From the NCBI GenBank assembly GCA_028023455.1, contig JAQFVV010000113.1, forward strand, positions 1,054,001 to 1,118,000: a DNA stretch of 64,000 bases. The letters run 5' to 3'. Each line of letters begins with the position of its first letter. The stretch's first letter is position 1. This document shows positions 54,801 to 64,000 of this stretch, one piece after another. The DNA comes from Epiperipatus broadwayi. Lineage: Eukaryota; Onychophora; Udeonychophora; Euonychophora; Peripatidae. The position numbers were made by a program, and so were the translations under genes. The notes under the pieces were generated by a model. That model was not told the origin of the DNA. It did not search any database and was given only the letters and a program-made list of their open reading frames with translations.

Positions 54801-55850
54801 ACGAATCAAATTGTAATTTGTTGATTTTATTTTACATTTATTATTATCATTTAAATTGTATACATTAATAAAAAATAATATTTATAAAAGACGATTTTGT
54901 TTTGTTTTTATTTTTACATTACAAAAAAGCACAGCAAAATTATTATAATCAAAGGCCCAGGAATGGTCATATTTTATAGTTTTAGTGTGAAAACAGCACC
55001 ATCCAATGACAACTTTATCTATAAGACAAGCACTAAAATTTTTTTATTGGCCTAGTGAATTAAAATTTTAAACTTTTGATTGGTCAATTACAGAATCAGC
55101 AGTAAAATATATAATCATCTTTTAATATTAGATTCATTTTAGTTTTATTTGTAAAAAGCAAATTAATAATTTGTCAGATTATGAAAGTGAATGAAAGTTT
55201 TTTCAAAAATAAATTTCTATTTATAAAAATATTTTATAGTGGAAAACCTTAAACGAACTTCGTAACCTATAAGAAAATGTTGAGTATGTCAGTGATTTTT
55301 TTTACATTCATGTAAAAATAAATAATTTTTACTAAAATCTTAATTATTTTTCTAAAATAATTATATTTTTAGCATATTTTATCAAAATAATTTATAATAA
55401 GTAAAAAACTACTTTAAAACATTCATTTTCATTTGTAAATCAAATAAAGAGCTTGAGATAATGAAAATTGTTGACAAGTATGAAAATTGTTGACACGCAC
55501 TGATTTCTTTTCCAATTTACGTTTGTGTAAAAGCAAAAAATTTTTACTAAAATCTTAACTATTTTTCTAAAATAATTAAATGTTCAGCATTGTTGACAAG
55601 TGTGAAAATTGTTGACAAAAATCTTAACTATTTTTTTAAAATAATTAAATTTTTAGCATATTTTATCAAGATTATTTATAATATTAAACAAATACTTAAA
55701 AAATACTAAAAAAACACTCTAAGACATTCATTTTCATTTTGAAAAACAAAATAAAAAAGTTGGAGTAATGAAAATTATTGTCAGGCACTCTTATTTTGTT
55801 TGAAATGAGAACCAACCAATCAGCATCTAGGAAAGCCTGCCTTCTCCCAT

Positions 55851-58261
55851 ACTTTTATTTAAAATGTTCTTATTTAAATTATTAAATTATTCTACTATAA
55901 GATTATAATATTATCAATAAATTAATATTCATGTTCCTACTCTTATAAAAAATAATATTACACTTTAAAAAGGTTAATAAATGAGTCAAAACTATATTTA
56001 CTTAATCTTCAGCTGAGACGAATGTTCTTTATACAGTTCAAATATTTTATTTTCTTTCTCGAGAGTTTTTTTTTTTTTAAAATGTTCTTCTCGAGAGCGA
56101 TTTTGAAACTCCCCCATTGCTATGCAATGAACAAGACAAAAGTGTTGTTTCCGGCGGTGGTGAGCGAAGTTTAAAAATTTAATAAAAAATAATAATACGA
56201 TGTCTGGAAAATCTTGAAAAATTAAACAAAATAATCATTGATCTGTCCTGGAAAAGTTATAGAATAATAGTTTATGATTTCTATAGTCCAGAATGATAAT
56301 TATTAAAATTATAATAAAATCATAACATTAATAAATAATTCCATGAAGCTTCAATACTATCCTAGAATAATCTATGCCATTATAATGATGCATCATGTCC
56401 CTTTGGCTTAGCTTGAACTATCCGGATAAACTTTTTGCGCAATATAAAATATTTCCATAATTCCATCCTTTTATTTACTCATGTATTCTTTTTCTCTGGA
56501 GGTTTCTTCTTTAGGAAAATTTATTGCTGTTTATTCTTATTTTTAGCATTTTCATTCTTGTCTTATTTCAGTTTTTTAGACAATTTTATAAAATGCGAAA
56601 AAACCCTATATCCCTCAGGTTTTTATAACATACGCTTTCGTAAATATTTTCATTAATCTTTACTTAAGATAATTTTTTGAAAAATTTTATAATGTTTTTC
56701 CTTCAAAAAGGATATAACATTTATTTCTATAGCATTGTTTCCATAAATTATTATAAAATGTACTTGTCATTTTACCTATTAATCTTGGACAAGACTATCT
56801 TACTGTTATATAAAATAATGAATACTTTACTTTTAGTCTGCAAATAGCTTTTCTATTAAGCTTCCTGTACAATGTCCATAATAATAATTTATATACTGGA
56901 ATAATCCTCTGGATTAATATTATTAATATTATATTCACAATTACTATATTCATTTTTAAAATTTCCATTGAATATATTTTAATTATCGTCATTTTCATAT
57001 CTTTATTGTGAAGTATATTAAATTTCTGATGAATACTCCTGGTAAAAGAACTTTAAAAATTAGCAATGCATATTAAAATAAAGTTACTAAAATATTTTTA
57101 TTTTACACTCTCTTTGCAAATACTTTTAAATAAATGTCCTATTAGCTTTGCAAATAAATTGTACGAGAACACTAAAAAATTGACTAAAATAATAAAAATT
57201 TAAAATTACTATTACATCGATCACCAACACATTTTAATCACCCCTGATACCCCTGTGCAATCAGTATTTATATCCTAGAAAATACCTCATTCTATTGGTT
57301 GATTCTTACTTTTTATTCGATACCAAATTTGCATAATGTTAGTTTTACACAATTAAATTTCAAAATAAAAAATATGATGTATTATAACTTTAAAAATATT
57401 ATTTAAAATATTACTTTTAAATCAATTATTACTTTACTAAATTAATTAAATATTTTAAAAGACTTTAAAAACAATATTTAATAATTTATCCCACCTTTAA
57501 TATTTAATTTATCTATTTTATTTTAAAACAAAATATTTAACTTTTATTAATTGTCTTCACTTTATAACATTATTCAAACATTTTACAACGACTAATTTAA
57601 TATTTGCTTTTATAATAGATAATAATTATATACAATTCTATAATGCAATTTTAAAATACTTTAAACTTTACTAATCTGAAGACTAGCAAGCATGTGTGTA
57701 TAACCATACATTATACAAGTTACATGACTAATAACCAAAGACAGACTATCTGATTTTCTGTCTGGGAATAATAATAAATTGCAACACTTGATGTATTAAA
57801 TAAAATAATCAATAATACAAAATTTGGAAGAATAATTTGAAAATATAGAATTAAATACAACTTTCACTACCATAAAACTTACTTTTAAAATATATATTAA
57901 TTATAATTATTAAATATAATTTATAATTTTAAATATAGCATTTACTTAACTATAAGTTTAAAACTATTAAAGTTGAACTTTTTAAACATACTTTTAAATA
58001 TTTATAGCTGCATTATTTATTATGGCCAGCTTTTGCAACCATATGTAATAATATTTTTAACTTTACTTAACTATTTTAAGGTTATTCATTATAATTTTAT
58101 GCATTACATATTTTATTTAATTTCAAATCGTACTTTTAGGATATTATTAATACAACATAACTATCACATCAAGTGAACATATTCTAAATTTAAATTTTTT
58201 TAATAATTTACTGTGGTAAACCAATACTGACCTATAGAACACACACACACATATATATATT
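55851..58261. other. Long non-coding stretch
   Basis: AT-rich. A less AT-rich spot at 56100-56180 (CTCCCCCATTGCTATGCAAT, TTTCCGGCGGTGGTGAGCG) is unidentified; CTCGAGAG occurs twice nearby (56058, 56091). A CA/TA run precedes the second repeat copy at 58240-58260. No gene accepted. Confidence 0.45.
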
Positions 58262-59405
58262 GAAGTGCCTTTCCTTTAGAATATATTACTATTTTAGTCT
58301 TAGAATTCCATCATGTTCTTTTAGATATCTTTTTTTTAATGATTGTAGTATAATTTTTAATCAAGCAAGTGCTGAACACAATTATGCTTAATGTATTATC
58401 ATTTCATTAAATAACATTTTAAGCAACTTATTTGCATAGTTCAGTTTCTTTCTTTCCTAGAAACTTAAGATAGTTGATATAAAGAATGGGCAATAAGCTT
58501 AGGATACAAACCTTCTTTCTAGTCTTTTATATATGAAAAGTATCCTAATATAATAAATATATTCATAACATTTTTAAGATCTAGTAAATCCAAATAATTG
58601 CTAATCAACACTCTTTTGTAGTTTAACCTCTTCATTGAAATTTTTTATTGCCTTAGTGAATTAAAATTTTAAACTTTTGATTGGTCAATTACAGAATCAG
58701 CAGTAAAATATATATTCATCTTTTAATATTAGATTTATTTTAGTTTCATTTGTAAAAAGCAAATTAATAATTTGTCAGATTATGAAAGTGAATGAAAGTT
58801 TTTTCAAAAATTAATATCTATGTATAATTTTAAAATTTTTTTATAATGGAGAACCTCAAAAAAACCTTTCGAAACCTATTAGAAAATGTTGAGTACATTC
58901 ATGATTTTTTTTCTCAATTAATGTTCATGTAAAAGTAAATAATTTTTACTAAAATCTTAAGTATTTTTCTAAAATAATTATATTTTCAGCATATTTTATC
59001 AAAATAATTTATATGTAAAAAAATACTAAAAAGTACTCTAAAACATTCATTTTCATCTATAAATCAAATAAAGAACTTGGGGTGATGAAAATTTTTGACA
59101 AGTGTGAAAACTGTTGACAAGCATTGATTTCTTTTTCAATTTACATTCATATAAAAGTAAAAATTTTTTACTAAAATCTTAACTATTTTTCTAAAATAAT
59201 TATATTTTCAGGATATTTTATCAAAATAATTTATAATATGTAAAAAAATACTTAAAAATACTAAAAAAACACTCTAAGATATTCATTTTCATTTTGAAAA
59301 TCAAAACAAAAAAGTTGGAATGGTGAAAATTATTGATGGGCACTCTTCTTTTGTTTGAAATGAGAATCAACCAATCAGCATCTAGGAAAGTCTGCCTTCT
59401 CCCAT
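58262..59405 (+). repeat. 1.2-kb repeat, uninterrupted copy
   Basis: Continuous version of 53131-53530 joined to 55035-55850, through ATTGAAATTTTTTATTG at the junction (58635-58651). Internal 224-bp units near 58936 and 59160. No coding frame conserved between copies. Confidence 0.75.
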
Positions 59406-60950
59406 GTTGTAGCTTCAAATTTTGATATTATTGATTTTTTATTTTAAAATAATTATAGAGAGAGCAGCATCTTACGGTACTTTTTAAGCTTTAAAATGAG
59501 CACAAATTTGCTACAATAATGTAAAAATTGTCAGTTTTAGAGCAACTTGAAACTGTGAACAACGACTTGTGGTTATACCTAGGAAAGAGTTAATCCTTTT
59601 AGCTAATTTTTCTCTTTTCTTTTTCAAAAATAACAAAGGGAGAGAGGAAATCTCTCATTTGTATACTTCCAGTTTCATTTGCATCCAATCCTCTTTTTAC
59701 TTTATCTAGAATTTTTGGAACTGTCTCCTAAATGAATTTCTAAAATCATCTATTCTTTTAATAAAGGGGATATTAATTGAGTGAATATTTCCATGCTTAT
59801 TCACAAAATAAATAATCTTTATTCACATAACAATTTTATATTTTTCACTCCTCCCTTCTTTCTTCCATCATATATATATATATATATATATATGTATAAG
59901 TGAACACACACATTATTCTCACAATATTATCATATAGCTTTTGCATTGTTTTAACAAGTGTTATACTATATATATATATAGATATTATAAGTAATTAGGT
60001 ATGTAACAAATTTCAAAGTATAAATAAGATATAAATTAACATCAATTATTAAAAATCAATTTGTTTTATAAAGTTATTGCAAGCATAAAAGATGGGCTCT
60101 TATAGAAATTTGTCTATAAAAAGTGTACGAGTGTGATTTATAAATTTTTATTATTTTGAACTTTGATTCAATAGGATTTTAAAATTATCATTAACTAGTA
60201 AAAATGTAGTTATTCAAAAATGATACATCCCCTCTTTATAGCAAGCAAATTATTAGAAACTTCCCATCCATTAGAAGTGTCACCCTTTTCCGCTTATTTT
60301 TAAGTAACATAATTTTTTCTTCACTTACTGTAAGTAACAATTTTTTTAAGTAGTTAAAAGCACTTCTTCAATTTCTATTTAGTTTGTTTCAGAGAAAAGT
60401 GAAACAATCTTTAGTATTTAATTTAATTTTCTTTATTGCATTTAATAAATTTATAAGACATTTAATAGAATTTACTACAATGTAATGACTCATTTCTTGT
60501 ATTTCTTTCTGTCAATAAATCAATTCTATACCTTATTATATAAACGTATAAGATATAGATAAAATAATAGGAACACTTATCGTATTAAGACTACTTTTTA
60601 ACAATTTGAAGACCAGAAATTAAAAATATAACGATGCAATATTTTTTATACATATACCGCTATGGATTTATAAAATTATCATCAGTTTCATAGTCAATGA
60701 GGAATACACTGGATTTTGGTTATCTGGAACATTGAAAAATTCATGAAAATGTTAAATATTTAATTATCAATAGTTCCAAAGTTGATAATAACTTTTTATA
60801 AAGATGGAAGATTATTATTTAGATTAATGGAGTTTAGGAAGAATTATATGCAAAAAGTATAAAATTTCAATGGTATGAATTCCAACAGATATCCATATAT
60901 ATTTTAACATGCAAAATTGTATTCTGTAAAATGAATTGGATGATGTGTAA
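59406..60950. other. Non-coding DNA, nothing recognised
   Basis: AT-rich with TA microsatellites at 59871-59892 and near 59968. No gene seen. Confidence 0.45.
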
Positions 60951-61150
60951 ATTGGGATTATGTTAGCAGAAAAGATAATAAAAGAGTGACAGCCAAAGTC
61001 TTAAATTAGATTGCAAGAAATTGTAAAATGTTTTGTGTAAGTTTAATGAATATGATAAAGAAGTTTGCTGGAGTGATATGAAGAAGAAAGTTACGAATCA
61101 GAAAACAGGAATAGACTTTGAGAAACTTCTTTCTTCAAATAAATTAATAA
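60951..61150 (+). pseudogene. Diverged RTE-like LINE 3' fragment
   Basis: Reads approximately WDYVSRKDNKRVTAKVLN-stop then RNCKM, then after a frame change NEYDKEVCWSDMKKKV. This follows the order of the RTE C-terminal block ([29 protein letters not shown]…W). It is more diverged than the other tails and probably belongs to a related subfamily. Confidence 0.45.
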
Positions 61151-61471
61151 TACTTAAAAATGATAATAATAACAATCTATTATTTTATATAAAATTTTCA
61201 ATCTTTTTTTTTCTTTTTTGCTAATAGTAAGTCTTGTCAAAATGTAAAGGTGAATTCAAGATACACTCATCTAGATATAGTAGAATTTGATAGTGATGAT
61301 CCAATTTATATAAATTAAAAACAAAAATCAGAACATCATTATTTACTTTTAGATTTATGTAAGTGCTGATGAATATGGTATTGTTTATATATACAAATAA
61401 AATGTCCGTTAATTAAAAAAATATTGTAATAACAATAAAAATAATAAATATAACACTAATTAATTATTATA

Positions 61472-61672
61472 TATAGTCTTTTCAATCCACAGAAGCGCTT
61501 TTGGTTAATTCCTTAACCCTCCTTAACTGCTGCCGTTAAGCTAAAAAAAACATAACAGAAGCAAACATCATCAACTCATATATGATATTCATAGGATTTG
61601 AGTTGATGATGTTTGCTCCTGTTACATTTTTCTTGAGTAGGAATTAACAGAAAGTACTTCTGTGGATTGATA

Positions 61673-61680
<8 letters not shown>
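61472..61680. mobile_element. TA-flanked MITE (Tc1/mariner-like)
   Basis: Inverted ends TATAGTCTTTTCAATCCACA and TGTGGATTGATAAGACTATA, flanked by TA repeats. Inner arms also pair (GCAAACATCATCAACTCATA with GAGTTGATGATGTTTGC near 61599). About 200 bp, non-coding. TA flanks fit a Tc1/mariner-type TA duplication, but the TA-rich context makes that unprovable here. Confidence 0.65.
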
Positions 61681-61729
<49 letters not shown>

Positions 61730-61730
61730 C
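61678..61730. repeat. TA then GA microsatellite
   Basis: About 16 TA units followed by about 9 GA units, immediately next to the MITE. Confidence 0.9.
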
Positions 61731-64000
61731 AGCTTGTTATTAATGTTTTAAATAAAATCTATAAAAAATTGATTTAGTAAGCCCTTTTAGCTAAAAATGA
61801 AAAAAAAATGGAGATAACTATTATTGCAAATATTTATTAGATTCAAACAGAAATATGATGCAACACAGATTATATGTGGTGTTAATACTTCCAATAGGTT
61901 AAAAATGTAGTAACAATTCATATAATTCAATTACATTAACAGTATATACTATTGTTATTTTGAAAATATCATGGTATGGAAGTCAGACACAAATTATAAA
62001 ATGATGTTATGTATAGATACTTAAAAGAATCATTTAAGAATATTTTTAAGTGGATATTTTAAACTAATTTAAAAATATGGTGGCAAGATTGTCAAATTGA
62101 TTCATATGTTTTGAATAAATGATATTGAAATCCATATTGTAAGAATATACCTTTGATATGTTGAATATATAAAATGGTTAAAAAACAACAGACTTTTTCA
62201 AAATTATTTCATGGCGAGAGCAAACATAGTTTTAATGAAACTATTGTATTCTATTTACATTTTAATAATCATCTCAAAGATTCTTTTAAATGAGTGGAAT
62301 GTTAATTGCTTTCATTAAAAGAATATGGATAAGAATTAAACATAATGGAAAGTTATAATTACATAAGATGTTGAAATCATTTCAAAAAAAGTTTACTATG
62401 GAAAGATTAAGAAAACACTATATCAAGTAAAAGTCTTAAAGTGTCAGCATGTAATTTATATAAATATATTTCATGGTTATTGTTTGGCATATATAATCAT
62501 GGCAACATTTTTTTTACGTTTTCTTTTATGATTGACTACTAATGAATTGTTGCTCATTAAAAAGGATTGTTTTTCTGGCATCTTCATTTATACTAATCCC
62601 AGTTACAAGTCATATCATTTGAAAATTTTTTTAAAGCATTTTGTTTTTTACACTTGGGTTTCACATTATTTTTATGCATATTACTTGGGGTCTTAGTTGT
62701 GAATCCCTTCTGGAATACCAATGTATATAACAGTTAATCATGGACTAATTCTAATCTCATATTCATATAATATTTTATGTAGTGGTATTACATTTTAGAA
62801 ACATTATGGTCACATAGTATAAGCTTTTTAGACAAATAAATATCAGATTTATAAAGTAATGTTTCTGGTCAAAAATTTTCATCACCCTCATCATAATTAA
62901 CTTTATTTCTTTTATGTAGGGCATCACAGTATGACATAATGATCAGTGTATGATAAAGTTACACATGATATACATAGGGATATAATTCATACCCAGTGAT
63001 CCCAAACAGAGCAAGTAATAAACCCTTAAATGATTAGCAATATATCATGAATAAGGTTATAGTGAATGAAAAAAAAATACTAACAAAGCTATATTATTAA
63101 AATCTAACAAATATTTAATTAACAAAGAAGCTTAAATTACAACATTAGTCAGAATCGTCTATCTCGCTAACACACTGCAGAATTCCAACCCCACACACGA
63201 AACTGAACATTCTAGGAGGGGTTGCCTTCTAGATATACTAAGTTCGAATCTAAAGTCCAAATTTCACAGCGCCACATATGTGATAATGCATCTGATGTTA
63301 CTACTAGTATAACCTTTTACCAGTGCCTGGTGGTCAGGCAAAAACAAAAAACTCTATACTAAGATAAGTTTGGGTTGCTAATTAACATCTATGGATGTAC
63401 AAAAGAAATGTAGAAAATATATATATAGACCGAGACAGTGATAGGAATCAATAAAATAAAAGATCAAAATTAGTTTTAAATGATTTCACAAAGTTTATTT
63501 ATATAAAAATATATATATAACGCCACTGTCTGCTTATATGAGACATAATTGTTGGCATGACATTCCAATAAATTACAAAAAGGTTTTAAAGCAAAATTAT
63601 ATATTCTATCCCTCGGGCTAATAGTATTACGATAATGTGCATAAAGAGATGGGAACATGTGCGAGGTGATTTGAGTAGTTTACAAGTTTAATAAAATATT
63701 TGAAAAATAAGTGTTATAAAATATTTATTGATTTCGAGAATAGCACGGACAAAAGCTTACTAAGCAATAAAGTGGGGATGTGATCAAGACATTTATTTGA
63801 TAATAATAATTAAAGCAGATGGGAGGCCAGTATTGCTAGTAATGAATTTATTAAAGGATGGAGGGTGTGACACATTTAAGTCACGGATGCTTTGTAAAAA
63901 TAAATATATAAATAAAACAATAGTGAAATATTTGGAATGACTACGAAGGGCAGCTCACCACTAACCCATAGGAAAGTGTTGTCATGAACAGCCAAAACTT
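61731..64000. other. Non-coding DNA, nothing firm
   Basis: AT-rich. Near 63230 AAGTTCGAATCTAAAG contains a perfect Pol III B box core but no partner A box was found. The frame at 63476-63658 has no motif. No gene, repeat or structured RNA could be supported. Confidence 0.45.

Larger units (their letters stand above)
53531..55034 (+). mobile_element. 1.5-kb insertion with PLE-like fragment and telomere-like tract
   Basis: Bordered by AAATTTT on both sides (53524-53530; about 55035-55041), either a 7-bp target duplication or microhomology at a deletion in the other copy. Contents in order: a less AT-rich 220-bp piece with an unidentified 75-codon frame (53529-53756), a PLE-like endonuclease tail, a CCCTAA-type tract and a 50-bp tandem repeat. 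No terminal inverted repeats. Confidence 0.5.
53131..55850 (+). repeat. 1.2-kb repeat, copy with a 1.5-kb insertion
   Basis: 53131-53530 matches 58262-58644 and 55035-55850 matches 58645-59405. The intervening 53531-55034 is absent from the second copy. The 3' part contains 224-225-bp internal tandem units (ATTTTTACTAAAATCTTAA blocks near 55323, 55545 and, shortened, 55617). Ends with CAATCAGCATCTAGGAAAG then CTTCTCCCAT. Confidence 0.75.

Noticed and set aside
63225-63245. B-box-like GTTCGAATC
   Set aside because: No A box at the expected distance and no cloverleaf.
1-64000. CRISPR array, bacterial operons or Shine-Dalgarno sites
   Set aside because: No regular direct repeats with unique spacers and no compact gene order; the window is clearly eukaryotic repeat-rich DNA.

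Overview
The window looks like AT-rich intergenic DNA from a metazoan nuclear genome. I found no convincing host gene: almost every open frame is short, starts without ATG or lies in low-complexity DNA, and the frames that can be identified belong to transposable elements. The mix of tRNA-derived SINEs, an RTE-type LINE, Penelope-like elements (PLEs) with GIY-YIG domains, hAT and piggyBac relics and a degenerate CCCTAA-type tract fits an invertebrate. A lophotrochozoan, perhaps a cephalopod mollusc, is my guess from overall look only and is weakly held.

Layout. 1-6.3 kb: a hAT MITE (1448-1909), a one-armed hammerhead-repeat copy, a SINE with an 11-bp target duplication (2608-2720), a piggyBac-like relic on the minus strand (3957-4133) and a palindromic PLE end (4427-4995). 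6.3-10.2 kb: a non-coding LTR retrotransposon (6723-10162; LTRs of about 1.38 kb, internal region of 683 bp) inserted with a CTAT duplication into one arm of an older foldback element. 10.4-12.7 kb: a 5'-truncated LINE with a long uninterrupted reverse transcriptase frame whose catalytic FADD motif reads FAND. 13-25 kb: non-coding DNA with foldback elements, LINE tails, SINEs and hammerhead motifs. 25.3-27.4 kb: a less AT-rich, LTR-like insertion. 27.8-31.3 kb: another LINE fragment and two PLE loci, one with a readable GIY-YIG domain. 31-42 kb: mostly featureless AT-rich DNA with small repeats. 42-53 kb: PLE, SINE and hammerhead elements, an LTR-like insertion and a large foldback inserted in a dispersed repeat. 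53-60 kb: two copies of a 1.2-kb repeat, one interrupted by 1.5 kb carrying a PLE-like fragment and a telomere-like tract. 60-64 kb: a small TA-flanked MITE and featureless DNA.

The most notable signal is a set of type I hammerhead ribozyme (HHR) motifs in three unrelated sequence contexts: a PLE leader (30393-30452), a foldback family with an AUA cleavage site that carries one ribozyme per strand (16515-17385, 21625-22350, and a single arm near 2020), and small elements with a GUC site (22759-22797, 38985-39024, 42848-42906). Two of them have a two-part stem I with an internal loop. In nearly all, the stem III sequence is self-complementary with no loop, as expected for ribozymes that act as dimers. 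HHRs in PLEs and in small non-autonomous retroelements (retrozymes) are established knowledge; the double-stranded foldback arrangement is what I would follow up. All RNA folding here was done by eye.
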